From assembly GCF_918797505.1 (NCBI RefSeq), contig NC_092801.1:19406116-19470115 (forward strand): a DNA stretch of 64,000 nucleotides. Reading direction: 5' to 3'. This document shows positions 50,430-61,439 of this stretch, piece by piece. The stretch comes from Bemisia tabaci (lineage: Eukaryota > Arthropoda > Insecta > Hemiptera > Aleyrodidae). The notes below the pieces were generated by a model. That model was not told the DNA's origin, ran no database searches, and saw nothing but the letters and a program-made list of their open reading frames with translations. Position 1 is the stretch's first letter. Each line of letters starts with the position of its first letter. A program made the position numbers and the translations under genes.

Positions 50430-50740
50430 TAGAGTCCCTTTATACTGAGAGTCAAGACAACACCCCTCATGGGGTCACAAACGGGAATAAAGATTACAGA
50501 AATTGAACGTTCTTTGTAATCTTTGATCGGGCCATTCTAAACTTCCTTTCCCCGTTCCTTCTCTCATTCCGTTTGTTCCTTGCCGAACCCGTAATTCCCT
50601 GGTCCATTCCAGATTATAATCTTTGCAATCGGTGAAAATGTAATCTTTAATCCCGTTTGTGACACTGTGAAGGCCTAAAATACGGGAACCAATCAGAAAC
50701 GGATTCACATTGTCTTGACTCTCACTATAAAGGGACTCTA
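50430..50740. mobile_element. hAT-like MITE, TAGAGTCCC termini, with perfect 8-bp target duplication
   Basis: TAGAGTCCCTTTATACTGAG at the left, inverse at the right; the arms extend through GTCAAGACAA. Flanks TGGTGAAC at 50422-50429 and 50741-50748. It lies about 70 bp beyond the polyadenylation signal of the Gly-rich gene. Confidence 0.85.
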
Positions 50741-50763
50741 TGGTGAACTAGGTGTCTCAACAG

Positions 50764-51045
50764 CAGCCTGATTGTTGAGATTTTTAGTTTGTCGGGACGA
50801 CATAGGTTAAAAGATGGAGCGTGATTAGTTGGCTATGCCTTATCACTGCTTTGCCGTGCCTTTTTCAGGTGGAATGGACGACATACTGACGGGAACTTAA
50901 GAGGTGCCTTTAGCTTGTCGTGAGTTCAACCCGACATAGGTCGACGAAGCAGCGATAATACATAGCCGACCAATCTCGCTCCGTCTTTTAATCTACCTAT
51001 GTCGTCCCGACAAACAAACAATTTCAACAATCGGGCTGCAGGATT
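50764..51045. mobile_element. Foldback MITE, CAGCCTGATTGTTGAGATTT termini
   Basis: GTTTGTCGGGACGACATAGG and AAAAGATGGAGCG at the left are inverse to CGCTCCGTCTTTTAATCTAC and CTATGTCGTCCCGACAAAC at the right. Confidence 0.75.
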
Positions 51046-51079
51046 AAGCTGCCGAGCTCCTCTTCATTTCTGGGCTTAA

Positions 51080-51345
51080 AAAGAGCGTCACCTTCCGGCC
51101 GAAGTAAACGCCATGCGACGTTTCAAAATGTCCAACGCCATTTCATTTTTTCTCAGAGAAATTGTTGGTTCAATCTGTTTGAAAATTTGAATGGATTTTA
51201 GCGGCAGCACAAAGAAAATTCAGTGAAATTTTCGGACAGCTTCGTTGAAAAATCTTCCTGTAAAAAAATTAAATGGCGGCGGAAATTTTGAAACGTCACA
51301 TGGCGCTTGTGATACTTGGCCGGAAGGTGACGAGACGTGACGTAT
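51080..51345. mobile_element. MITE, GTCACCTTCCGGCC arms
   Basis: GCGTCACCTTCCGGCCGAAG, then CGCCATGCGACGTTTCAAAA, are inverse to TTTTGAAACGTCACATGGCG and TTGGCCGGAAGGTGACG. Confidence 0.7.
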
Positions 51346-52300
51346 TAGGGTATAAGTTTCCCCAAAATTTAGGAGGGTTCATGAAATTTCACAACCTACA
51401 CAATATTTCATGAAATTTTCCATCTCTGCACTCACTATTAACCAAATAAGTGTTTTTAAGGATGAGTCAAATACTAAGCTTTGCCAGTGGCTCGAAGCGG
51501 CTCCCCGCTTGGGGATTACATACACATCAATATCTACTTCAATCATGGTAATTCAGACGAAGAATAACCGATAGGGGGCTCGTGTGGGATCTCGTGTTTT
51601 TCCTTTCATCAGGCTTTCCCTGTTTTCTTCGGACAAGCCGCGGAGGCTAGATCCCCCTCTGAGGCTCGTTTAGCTAGTGATAGTGAGATAGTCGTTTTTG
51701 TTGTAGCGCTTCCGAGTCATTACATATTCCCAACGCAAAATTAAAGAAAAAAGGTAGCATACCGCAGACCTTAGCATTTCAGAGGATGCGGAACTAAGAA
51801 TCCCACTTAGAAAATCAGAAGAAAGAAGGAAAGTCAGGCAACGTGGTGTAATTGTGGTGAACAGTAGCCCTGGATTTGTCCGTCCCTCTGTCACATTGAA
51901 GACGGATTGTTAATCCGATACCAATGATGCTGCTGGGTACATGCATGCTACAGCTAAAATCTGTAACATAATTTTTGCCGCCTTCAACTACTGATTTAGA
52001 ATTCGGTACCTCATTATCATTCTCCCTCGGCCCCTTACAAAAGCAGGGTATGCAATTTGCCGAGGTTATCATTCTAAAATATTTCCTGACTTCAGCTTTG
52101 CTGTAATATGACCCTGATTCTTCAGGTTTCTCCCATTATGGCAACCCTGATATAGTTTCACAAAAAGGATGAGTATATAAAACAAAATCTTGAACAGAAG
52201 AAATTTTATGAAGTTATCAATGACATGTAGACAGAGAATGTGATCCAGAAAACGACCTACTTTGCTTGGTTTCAGCTTCTTTTTTCATCAGAGAGTGCTC
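51346..52300. other. Downstream flank of the PTRH2-like gene; no other gene seen
   Basis: Contains the presumed 3' UTR of the minus-strand PTRH2-like gene near 52300-52100. No perfect AATAAA was seen on the minus strand close to the stop codon. Short minus-strand frames at 51670-52072 have no recognisable features. Confidence 0.4.
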
Positions 52301-52582
52301 CTAGTACAGCTTCAAATGCCCCGTGATGCTGTCGATTACTTCACTGGGTCCAGGACCAACAGCCAGAACAGTTTTGGAACCGGGTGCTACCTGTGTACGG
52401 CCAGCGTCTTGAATTAAACAGTGAATAATCTTGCGTTCCTTGCACTGCTGAGCTAATTCCAGTAGTGACTCCTCTGAGTTGGTTTCGACGACAATTTTCG
52501 CCTGCCCTCGAGCCTCCCGCAGGTTTAAAGCGTCTGGATCCTTCAAAATTTCTTTGAAAGCTCCTACAGCGGCGTGAGAGCA
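52301..52582 (-). CDS. PTRH2: Peptidyl-tRNA hydrolase 2 (PTRH2-like), exon 4
   Basis: The last coding exon (93 residues plus TAG), entered after acceptor GCTTCTATAG. It reads CSHAAVGAFKEILKDPDALN, RGQAKIVVETNSEESLLELA, CLIQDAGRTQVAPGSKTVLA, then VGPGPSEVIDSITGHLKLY. The CSHAA, QDAGRTQ-APGS and GPGP...GHLKLY blocks are signatures of the archaeal/eukaryotic Pth2 family, which removes the tRNA from stalled peptidyl-tRNA. The animal protein is anchored to mitochondria and also known as Bit1. With the other exons (54489-54400, 56548-56489, 57436-57296) the protein is 190 residues, close to the usual ~180. Confidence 0.95.
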   Translation of the reverse strand, partial: CSHAAVGAFKEILKDPDALNLREARGQAKIVVETNSEESLLELAQQCKERKIIHCLIQDAGRTQVAPGSKTVLAVGPGPSEVIDSITGHLKLY

Positions 52583-52775
52583 CTATAGAAGCAAACAGGA
52601 CAAAATTTATTAGAATGTGTGGAAAATTCTTTTTTTATTTTTATGCAGATTGGAATTAGTTAAGTATGAGTTAGAGATCAGACTTTCAAAGTTTGGTAGC
52701 ATCGAACTTGCACCACAAATTAGAGTATGGGCTAGGCTGTTGGACTTTGTGAGAGAATTGAGTTACATATGTATT

Positions 52776-53618
52776 GGGGCTGTGCGAATAGTGAATTTTC
52801 TGAACGAAGCGAATAGCGAATAATTTCGGCAACTATTCGCGAATAGCAAAGCGAATAACGAATAATTTAAGTCAATTATTCAAAGCTACGAATAGTAAAA
52901 CGAATAATTGGAAATGACTTTTTTAAGTGTGAAAATTCGCGAATATTACAAAAGTCGACAAAAAAAATGTGACTAATTTTTAAGAATTTTCCATTTGCTC
53001 ATACGCCTGCACAGAAAACAATGAAATGCTATGATAGTAGCCTAGGCTGTTAAGAATTTGTTTGAAGATCCCTGGATGCTGGCTTGACTGTCCCTGCAGT
53101 TACGTATGCATTTCCAGGATTTGAAGGTAACTGCGCGGGCAGTCAAGCTAGTATCGAAGGATCATTAGACACATTTTAGTATTTTATTCTTTTCGCTGTA
53201 AATAAAAATGTGTTCATGAACTTTTTTTTTCAATTTCAGAAATTTCTGTGTCTTTCAATCCTTAATTTGGGCTCTTTGCTTATTTCCCCAATTGCAATCG
53301 CGCTCGCTGTTCGTAAACTCGGCAAAGTCGGTAAAGATCAAAGGAGATCCGCCGTTCGCGATGTCTCGGGTGGAAGCGGAAGCCTTGCGCAGGTCCTCGC
53401 AACGTTTCACGATTGCCACTCGGAAATTCGTTATTTTTGATGGCGCGAATATTTGAAAATTCATTCCTCGTGACGGCGCAAATATTTGAAAATGTCAGTT
53501 CAAAAATTCACTATTCGCGACGGCGCGATTATTCGCAATTCGCGAATAGTGCGCGAGGCAGACGAAGCGAATATTCGCGGTGCAAATAGTCGGAATTGCG
53601 AATATTCGCACAGCCCTA
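52776..53618. mobile_element. hAT-like MITE in PTRH2 intron 3, 8-bp target duplication
   Basis: The left end TGGGGCTGTGCGAATAG and the right end inverse CGAATATTCGCACAGCCCTA. Flanks ATATGTAT at 52768-52775 and 53619-53626 are a perfect 8-bp duplication. Subterminal parts are made of ATTCGCGAATAG-type repeats. No transposase. Confidence 0.85.
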
Positions 53619-53626
53619 ATATGTAT

Positions 53627-54399
53627 ATGTAATATGACGCAATGCAATCCACGATAGAAAATTGACTTAAAAGTGAGGTAAAATATTTTTTAATCAGTCT
53701 CAGTTCCAATGGAAATTCTGTCCATTGAAAACCAAGAGACACTGACATCATTTGTGTTTTTGCCATAACGCCAATATTATTCGCAAACACTTATTCTTTG
53801 TTTAAAAGTTAATTTCCAGACTCTCCATTACGACTCATTTTCTGCGTAACATTTGAAGAGCTGCTGCAAGGTGCTTTAATTCATGCCTTGTATAGTAGTC
53901 CAAGCTCAAAAAATCTCTCAAAATTGCAGCCGTAAAGGAGAGGATTCCCCATGCTACGCCGAGAGTCCACCTCTCAATCCAGTCAATTTCTCTGTGCACA
54001 GATAGGGAGCAAGTGCTTCCACAGGTTTGCCATGGTTCTAGCCTCCGAGTATCTGAAGAAAAAGGCAATCCTGCTATCTGTATCTCCTATCTAAGCATGG
54101 AGAATTTGACTGGATAGAGAGATGGATTCTCAGCCTCAGCTAAGCATGGGGTTAACCTCCATTACAGCCTCAACTTTGAGAGCTTTCAGTATGCTTGGAA
54201 GTTCTTTTCAGGGAAAATAAGTGCTCGCAAAATTTTACTTAAAGTTAAGAACTTGAATCACAAATCTAGGAAACATGCAGAGTTCCATTCTGCCAAAAAC
54301 GAGAAAAGGAAAAACAATTCTGAACAGATCTTGCAAGTGTTTCTGTATACTGCTAAAATTGTATAAAGAGAAAAATTATTTAAATAAAAATATTCTCAC
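53627..54399. repeat. PTRH2 intron 3 remainder, with decayed palindromic element
   Basis: At about 53860-54240 a diverged copy of the palindrome seen at 34515 and 60157: CAGATAGGGAGCAAGTGC ... GAGAGCTTTCAGTATGCTTG. No other feature. Confidence 0.5.
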
Positions 54400-54489
54400 C
54401 TGAGCGGCAACTTTTCCTTTACCCATTTTCAAGTCTTTCCGAACCACCAAAGCCATCTTAGAGCTCCCATCTGCAACCGGCTTTACACC
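54400..54489 (-). CDS. PTRH2: PTRH2-like, exon 3
   Basis: 90 bases (phase 0 to phase 0) between acceptor TTTTGCAG and donor CAG/GTGAGA. It encodes GVKPVADGSSKMALVVRKDL, then KMGKGKVAAQ, and joins to CSHAA in exon 4. KMALVVRxDLxMGKGKxAAQCSHAA is the conserved start of the Pth2 catalytic domain. Confidence 0.93.
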
Positions 54490-56488
54490 CTGCAAAAGAT
54501 AGTTTAAACTTTATTGGTAAAGCATGTTGCAATAAAAACAGATGAATTCCCCTTTACAGTAGACTAGACGTTGATGAAAAAAACAGGCACAACTTGATAG
54601 TGTTAAAATTAAAGCATCGTGTGACATGTTCCCTCATTCAAGCTCATTCACATTCATGTTTAACCTGTTCCAAAATCAATTCATGAATGAGAAATTAGCA
54701 TTGGTTGTTTAGGATAAAATCAGTCAATTCGAATTCCCAACTTGCAAAAAATAAAAACTGGACTATATTATGTACCATGGCACACGGGACTACAATTTCT
54801 GGCTCGTTCATAAAAGCACTTATCTGCACAGGAAATCAAATAGAACGTATGCTGTTTCTACAATGAGCTTCAAATAGTAGTTCCTTACTGCAAAATGTAA
54901 TCCAACCAACATAGGTCAAGTCAGTTTTTGAAAAATGAATGATCATGAATAAAGAACTAGAATTTGATTGCATTTTACAATAAAGAACTATTTCCAACTC
55001 ATCCATAGAGGCACTTATCTCCATAAAACTGATGGCACATAAACTGTTTCTAAAATGGGGCAGAAAAAGTAGTTCTATGTTGAAAAATGGAGACCACAAT
55101 GGCTTTCTTTCTACTCACACAGAGCTGATCAGGTTGCAAAGAGGAATTAACTAATTACTTCAAAGAAAGAAAGGAAACTGGAATTTTCCAAGTTCCTAAT
55201 AATTGATTTAAGAGGACTTTGTTTCTTCAGCAAGGAAGAAGATTGAATTTTTACCAACTAAAAGACAGCTAGTTTCTCACTTTCAAATTGAACTCGGAAA
55301 TTTTTTGGTTAGAAAAGTCAAGCTCTAGGTGCCCGAAAGATCGACATCAATTTACAAAAATAAATGAGAGAGAAAAAAAACACTAAGAGGTGGCCTGAAT
55401 TCTGTATGTAACAAGGTGGAGAAATGGTGCTGGGTCCACACTATTTCGCGGGATGGTAGATGGCGCGAGGATCACACTTTTGTGTCATGCCTCAGGTCAT
55501 ATCCATGATGTTGTTTTAATGCCGTCTTGAATTTTGCAGCATGTTAAGTTGGGTTCACTGACAAGAGTGATCTGCAGATAAGGTCTAAAAAGACCCAAAC
55601 CGGTATAGATCTCTCGCTGTGACTCCAATTTAATATTCCAATGCAAATTGCCTGAGCTGAACGCTCTCCTCCCCTCAGTTTCGTACTGGTACGCATTAGA
55701 GTTCAAAAAATTTAATTTTGACTCTAATTATAATTTTTGGAACTTCTTGGCTTTGATTTCCCCACGAAATGGTGTGGACTCAGCACCATTTTTCCACCTG
55801 GTTCTTTACAAAAATATATACATGCTAAAGTACGAAACCACGTACCTTCGTTTGCGACGTTGCAGACTTCTCACCAAACTCTGTTTTTTCTTTGGAAAAC
55901 TAGTCAACATAAATTTTCGAATACTTCCATTATTTGTCTTATCTTTCAGCTAAATATTCTGAAGAAAGTTCACACAATACAGTCGTTTTATTTCTCTCTG
56001 AAAGAATAGATTAGGAATGGAAGTTTTGAAACACTGCAATGGAGATAGGTGGTTTTGCACTTAAGTCATCCATATAAACGCAGAGGAGTGAAGTTATGCA
56101 GACTACACTGACTACAATATGGAGTCTGAAAATTAATGAAGAAATGGCAGCGTTTTTGTGTCATCAATTTTCACAAATATTAACAGTCATTTTCAAAAGT
56201 TTTTGCTCGAAGCTCTGAAATTTTTACCCAATTTCCCTTTCAAAAATTGCATAAGCTCAGTTTTTTCCTCTATGAGTTTTATCAGAATCTTGGTTACAGC
56301 TTATCTGCGGGTGCCTAGAGAAATACTTTTCCGAATGAATTTACAAAAAGATTAACCAGTCAGAATCATTTGTAGAAGCAAATTAAAGGTAGCTTCTGAC
56401 TATGTGTAACACAATACAAAGTTTTTACAGGAGAGTTATATTTATCATTGAGGGTTTGAGCAGTACGGGATGAAAAAGAAATACTTAC
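54490..56488. repeat. PTRH2 intron 2, with two 140-bp MITEs
   Basis: Copies of the ACATTTTGCAAT-family MITE at about 54765-54905 and 54967-55090 stand almost side by side. An AGACTTC-family repeat fragment is at 55840-55930. The remainder shows no gene. Confidence 0.55.
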
Positions 56489-56548
56489 ATCAGGGATTTT
56501 TTTAGATGAGGCGGAGGGTTTTTCAGCAGGACTCGAATTTTGAATTTC
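56489..56548 (-). CDS. PTRH2: PTRH2-like, exon 2
   Basis: 60 bases between acceptor TGTTTTGCAG and donor GAT/GTAAGT, in phase 0, encoding EIQNSSPAEKPSASSKKIPD. It is a hydrophilic linker between the N-terminal membrane anchor and the catalytic domain, as in animal PTRH2. Confidence 0.85.
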
Positions 56549-57295
56549 CTGCAAAACAAAGAATCTTCCATGAAAACCAATGCAAATAACTGTAAGTACC
56601 TATCTTTACGACTTGGGAAAAATAACCATTCCTTTAAAAAACCAAGCTAAAATTGAATTGAATATTTTAAAATGATACAATTATGGCTTCCATAATATGC
56701 ATATTTTACAACCATAAAAGAGACTGGAAGATGTCAAAAAAAGGACCTTGTAAATTGTTTAGACTGAAAAAAGGGCTTTTCATTTTTGCTATATATAATG
56801 TACAATTTCCATGGCCAACGTCCAGAGCCACGTAACTCCATTTGCGGCGCTGCATGTGGCATATTTTATTTGTTCTAGAGGAAAGTAGTCAACAAAAACT
56901 TCCGACATTCTTTCTCTGTGTTGGGGAATTATTCTGTTTCAAGTTCAAGATCCAAAGTTGAATTGTTTCTCTTTAAAAAAATAAAGTAGAAGTGGAAATT
57001 TTGAAACACTGCAATGAAGGTATGTTGTTTTGCACTTCCGTCATCAATATGAGAAATAACATGAGCCATGCTTTGGTGAATGTTTAAATACATAGGATGC
57101 TACGCAGCCATAAATATTTCCATGATTTAGCAGATTTTATCACTTTTCTTGCACCCTGTTCATTGATGTAAAAAAAAAAAAAAACAAAACATACATGACA
57201 AGCCACCGAGTATTACAATGGGTAAAATCATGTTAGAGCTCAGAGCTCAAAAGAACAAAAAAATGTCAAAACAGCAAAACTTTAAAAAAATTTAC
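56549..57295. other. PTRH2 intron 1; nothing distinct except a repeat fragment
   Basis: An AGACTTC-family-like fragment lies at about 56815-56900 and an A-run at 57169-57184. No coding sequence. Confidence 0.4.
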
Positions 57296-57436
57296 CAATA
57301 GACTTCTGTACATTCTAAATGTCATGTTAAATGTGGTAACTGTAAACATTCCAAAAAGAAGGCCCGTCCAAAAATTCGGGTCATGCCAAATGTTAAAGAA
57401 GATTTCAGATGTCTCTTTTAGAATATTATCCGACAT
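57296..57436 (-). CDS. PTRH2: PTRH2-like, exon 1 (start codon)
   Basis: ATG at 57436; 47 codons, MSDNILKETSEIFFNIWHDP, then FWTGLLFGMFTVTTFNMTFR, and donor TTG/GTAAAT. The hydrophobic stretch fits the N-terminal membrane anchor of PTRH2. The ATG lies only 8 bases after a good acceptor (TTTTGTTTCAG at 57445), so the 5' leader is spliced. The nearest upstream donor on this strand is TTCAG/GTGAGT at 57783, which lies 64 bp past the RPC9-like stop codon. Confidence 0.9.
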
Positions 57437-57782
57437 TTTGGAGCCTGAAACAAAATAGAGAACATTTTCATTGCTAGATATAAATTATCTTTCAATTGAT
57501 GCAGTGCACATCTGAAACCGATTTTCCCTTCTTCCTACCGAACGTGTTGTCGGATCAAATGTTAAAATATTTAAAGAGGACTAATCGAAATATCTACTTA
57601 CAATTACTTGTAATATTTCAGGATGTGAGAGGAGAATTTACGCAGAAAATTTCAAGAAAAACTCTTTCTCAGTTACTTTTTAAAAAAGAAGAGTAGAAAT
57701 TTGCAACATTGGGATTGGTGGTGTGCGTTTTCAACTTGAGCCATGGATATTTGATTAAAATGATTTAAAAAAAAATACTCAC

Positions 57783-57849
57783 CTGAAGAGTTCAGTCGAG
57801 AGGAAAGATATGCTAATTGCTACAAGAACAAAACCGCCTTTTCCTGCTA
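57783..57849 (-). other. Shared region: RPC9-like stop codon and a donor likely used for the PTRH2 leader
   Basis: The RPC9-like gene ends with TAG at 57847-57849. After 64 non-coding bases comes CTCTTCAG/GTGAGTATT, a strong donor, and no AATAAA lies between. Joining it to the acceptor at 57445 removes a 338-bp intron and places the PTRH2 ATG 8 bases into the next exon. Confidence 0.55.
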
Positions 57850-57984
57850 CTGTTGCTGCTGCTTCTTGCGACTTGTCTGCTGATTTACAATATTCAACTG
57901 TTCTTCCGTAACGTTTTTCTTAATGATTTCAAGCAGAGACTCAATTTGGTTCTCAGATAGTCGGTCGTCACAGTCTTTGATGAG
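57847..57984 (-). CDS. CRCP: RNA polymerase III subunit RPC9/CRCP-like, last exon
   Basis: 45 codons plus TAG after acceptor TTTCATTTTAG. It reads LIKDCDDRLSENQIESLLEI, then IKKNVTEEQLNIVNQQTSRK, and a Gln-rich end. The (E/D)RL-x-E-x-QIE-x-LL pattern is the C-terminal part of the Rpb4/RPC9 fold. RPC9 forms the stalk of RNA polymerase III with RPC8 and takes part in initiation; the human homologue is also known as CGRP receptor component protein. Confidence 0.85.
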   Translation of the reverse strand, partial: LIKDCDDRLSENQIESLLEIIKKNVTEEQLNIVNQQTSRKKQQQQ

Positions 57985-59280
57985 CTAAAATGAAAACAAG
58001 AAGCTTGAAAAGATTAAGAAAGGAACCCCTCAACATGATATTAAGCGACAGGGGTGAAAAACTCCATACTGAAGCAGGAAATTACAATGTGATATGACAT
58101 GGATGTTTAAATGTCAATCCATGTTTTCAATAGATAGATGACTTTGTGACTTCGCCATGAAAGGTTTGAAATAGATAAAAAATGCAGACGCGAGACTGAC
58201 AAGCTGTTATTCTCTGCATCTCATGAGAAGGAAATAAAACCTTGATTAGTAGATAGCCTTTTTTTAAAGGAGCTCATTGCATCCGCAGTGTAGTTTATAG
58301 CCTCAGCTGTTGAACAAACAGCCAAATTACCTTTGATAGAAATCTTGTTCCTTTCGGGACATTCTAAAACTTACAGTACACATACTAGTATTTGATGGAT
58401 AAAAATGGTCAAGGACATCATACAGTGGTTTGGTTCTGCACTGCTTTTAACTCAGGCTAAAGTTTTGCAAAATTGATAGAACCAATCAAAACACATCAGA
58501 CTTCATACCTTTGAGGATATTAAATATTTTGACAGAGCTTGCGATAACTTGTTAAAGAGACAGACCAATGTTAAAACCTGACAAATCCATTTTCTGACAA
58601 GCCTTGAAGCGCATGAAAAAACTTGGACTCTAGGGTTCAGCAAGAAAGAGGAAACGTTCCATTTTTAAAAATCAACTGATTCACCTACATCAGTGCTTCA
58701 GCATCAAATTTTGCCCCTGCCTACGAACTTCAATTTGTCCTTTTTACAGACAGCTTAATAGAGCTTACATGACCAAATTTGTGAAAAGGAATCTTCTTGT
58801 ACAGGAGAAAATTTTCCTGAGGTTTTTTCAGATGAATGGAAGGATAAAATCTGGATATTTTGGCGCAAGTTGAACTCTGAAAGCTCATATATTGAAGGAG
58901 ATATGAGTCCTTAAGTTCCAAGACAAAAATTCTTGAGCTGAGGGAGAACGTGTTTTAAGTCTTGGCAAAAAGTTAGGGAAAATTTACTCTTCCAGAAGAT
59001 TAGGTCCCTTTTCACAGATCTGGTCACATGTAAATACGTCAAAGTACTAGCGAGTCAGTTGTATGATTTTTTAGTGGCATGGCATGCTTTGTGATATGTC
59101 GATTGATTTACCAATTTACCATTTAGACCTATGGAAAAAGATCGATAAGCACAGTGTTCGCAGCAAACACCTTAATAATTGATTCTTTACCATGGCTTCA
59201 AATGAAGAAAAATCGACAATCGATAATTCTCGCCTCGCCAATGGTTTTTTTTTTACCCAAGAATACAGATGTATACTAAC
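57985..59280. other. RPC9-like intron; repeat fragment near its 5' end
   Basis: No coding sequence. Part of the repeat shared with 15885-16030 lies at 59100-59245 (TTGATTCTTTACCATGGCTT, GAAAAATCGACAATCGAT). Confidence 0.45.
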
Positions 59281-59439
59281 CAAAGAGAGCTGGAGAGCAG
59301 ATGATGGAGGGGAGTTGACCAACAAGAGTTTTTCCTCTTTCGTCAGGGCTACTGGGAATGAGAGTAGGTCCGTTAAGAACTCAGGAATGTTGGCTATCCG
59401 CGGAGCATTGTTGAGGGAATCAGTTAAATAGTGAGAGGT
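59281..59439 (-). CDS. CRCP: RPC9/CRCP-like, penultimate exon
   Basis: 53 codons in phase 0 between acceptor ATTTTTTTTCAG and donor TTG/GTTAGT. It encodes TSHYLTDSLNNAPRIANIPE, then FLTDLLSFPVALTKEEKLLL and VNSPPSSALQLSL. The LTKxEKLxLxNxxPxxxxxLxL pattern is the hallmark segment of RPC9/CRCP, and it continues correctly into LIKDCDDRLSE of the last exon. Confidence 0.87.
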
Positions 59440-59609
59440 CTGAAAAAAAATAAGGGATTATTAACAACGATAAAAATGTCAATGTTTAATCTGAGGGTTC
59501 CGTAAATTAACTGTAGCAAATCAAGATAGAGCATTACCAGCTCTTTTCCATGCAGTAACACCATCTGGCTATCTTCAAGGTTGTAATATTGCTCCTGCAA
59601 GCTGATATT

Positions 59610-59805
59610 CTTTTTTTTTTTTTTTTTTTTTTTACTAATTCAAATACCACACAAAGCCCCTCCCCCCTCCGTCCCTACCATGTACCAGCCCAAGGCGACT
59701 GTTGTTAGAGACCATCAAACTCGGGTCGCCTAGCCGGGAATCAAACCCAGGACCTCCTGATTGTAGAGCCAGCGCTACAACCACTACACCACAAAAGGCC
59801 GACAA
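59610..59805 (-). mobile_element. tRNA-derived SINE with poly-A tail
   Basis: On the minus strand it begins GGCCTTTTGTGGTGTAGTGG (A-box-like GTGTAGTGGTTG) and has a B box GGGTTTGATTCCCGG about 40 bases on. A roughly 110-bp tRNA-unrelated body follows, ending in an A-run at 59612-59633. Inserted beside or into foldback copy 5. Confidence 0.8.
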
Positions 59806-59807
59806 AT

Positions 59808-60066
59808 TGATTGTTGAAATTGATAGACAGAACAATAGACAAAGAAGACGTACGGAGTACAAAGCGATCCTATTGGTTGAAATGGTTGGTTCCTATAGAC
59901 TAAAGGAGAAGATGATGGACTAACTATAGGGTCTCTCGTGGGTTGTCATTAGTTAGTTTATTACCTACCTTCTTTGTCCATTTCTACCAGCCGCTTCCGC
60001 CGATAGGATCCTTCCCTTTTGACTTCTTCGTCTATAGCTTAGTCTATCAGTTTTAACAATCAACCC
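59808..60066. mobile_element. Foldback MITE, GACAAAGAAGAC family, copy 5
   Basis: GATTGTTGAAATTGATAGAC at the left and GTTTTAACAATCAACCCG at the right, with CGATCCTATTGGTTGAAATG and inverse GATAGGATCC blocks inside. The tRNA-SINE abuts the left end. Confidence 0.7.
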
Positions 60067-60156
60067 GTTCTATAGGATGCTTTCATTCAACTCGCCTTAA
60101 TACTAATTTTTTATCGGATGAAGCTGACTAAAAATACGCTCCTCCCTGTCTCTCTT

Positions 60157-60665
60157 AATGGAGATGTTGCATGTGTGAGGAATTTGCGATTTGATTGTTG
60201 AATCTTATGTAAAAGTTCGCGAGAAAAACGATGGTGCCACTGGTTTTCTCTCAAATCAACTCCCAAGCTCAAGAATAGCTCTCAAGTTGAGGCCAAAATG
60301 GCCGGGGATATCCCACGCTATCCTGAGAGTCCACCTCTACATCAAAAGAAACTCTCCATGCAAAGATAGGGAGCAAATGCATTAGCAGGGCTGCCACTTT
60401 ATTTGGGGACTCCAAAACTGAAAACACGGCAACCCTGCTAATGTATTTGCTCCCTATCTTTGCATGGAGAGTTTGTTTTGATGTAGAGGTGGACTCTCCG
60501 GATAGCGTGGGATATCCCCTCCATTTTGGCCTCAACTTGAGAGCTTTTTTTGAGCTTGGGAGTTGATTTCAGAGAAAACCAGTGGCACCATCGTGTTTCT
60601 CGCGAACTTTCACATAAGAATCAACAGTCAAATCGCAAATTTCTCACACTTGCAACATCTCCATT
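60157..60665. mobile_element. Near-perfect palindromic element, copy 2
   Basis: Begins AATGGAGATGTTGCATGTG and ends CAACATCTCCATT. The same arms as 34515-35023 (CATGCAAAGATAGGGAGCAA; GGGGATATCCCAC with partner). Lies in an RPC9-like intron. Confidence 0.8.
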
Positions 60666-60887
60666 CGCGTCACTCTATGCTTCAGAACTTACTAAGAACC
60701 AGCAAGGGCTTTTCTTTCAGGTAAGTCTCAAGTTTCATACTGTTTCAAAGGCTCACGAGAATGACTCTAATGGTTCATCAGAATCTGCTATCAACATATA
60801 AAATCAGCAGAAAGGCTAAAGTGGTCATCCTACGCATTCCTGAAAGACTTGCTTCCATCCTGCCAACTTTAAATAAAACGTACGCAA

Positions 60888-61438
60888 TAGACCAATAGAC
60901 AGGGTACGAATTTCAGCATTCTGATACATGTTTTGAAACCAAAATTTTACGTAGAACACGATGCGCACGACGAAAATTACCGATATCAATTCCTTCCGAA
61001 GATATTTAATGCTTCTTGGTGCTTGAATGGAAACCACCCGCTCATGAAAACTCAATGTTCTACGTGATTCACATCGCGCACTAAACGTTATCATGACAGT
61101 CTCTGCTATATTAAAATCTGGCAACCTCAATTTTGACGCTTTGGCTCAGCTATAGCAAATTGCTTATAGTCTGAACAACAAAATGGTGGGAAATGACCAT
61201 TGCTCGATTGAGAAGATTGCTGAAACCGTTGTAGTGCACGGTTTGACTCACGTAAAGCTTTGAGTTTCTTGTGAGCGGGCAGTTCAAATTCCTCGTAACC
61301 AATGTGAAGTAAAAACGTTAATATCTTCGTTAGGAGTTCGTTTCAGTAATATTCGTTGCGTTAATCGTGTTCTACGTGGAATTCTGGTTAAGAAACATGT
61401 ATCAGATTCCTTAAATTCGCACCTTGTCTAGTGGTCCA
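60888..61438. mobile_element. GACCACTAGACAAGG element, uninterrupted copy
   Basis: Homologue of the middle element of the nest at 10219-11783. Ends TAGACCAATAGACAGGGTAC and GCACCTTGTCTAGTGGTCC. Its intact right side (CAGATTCCTTAAATTCGCAC) shows where the inner element inserted in the other copy. Confidence 0.7.
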
Positions 61439-61439
61439 A

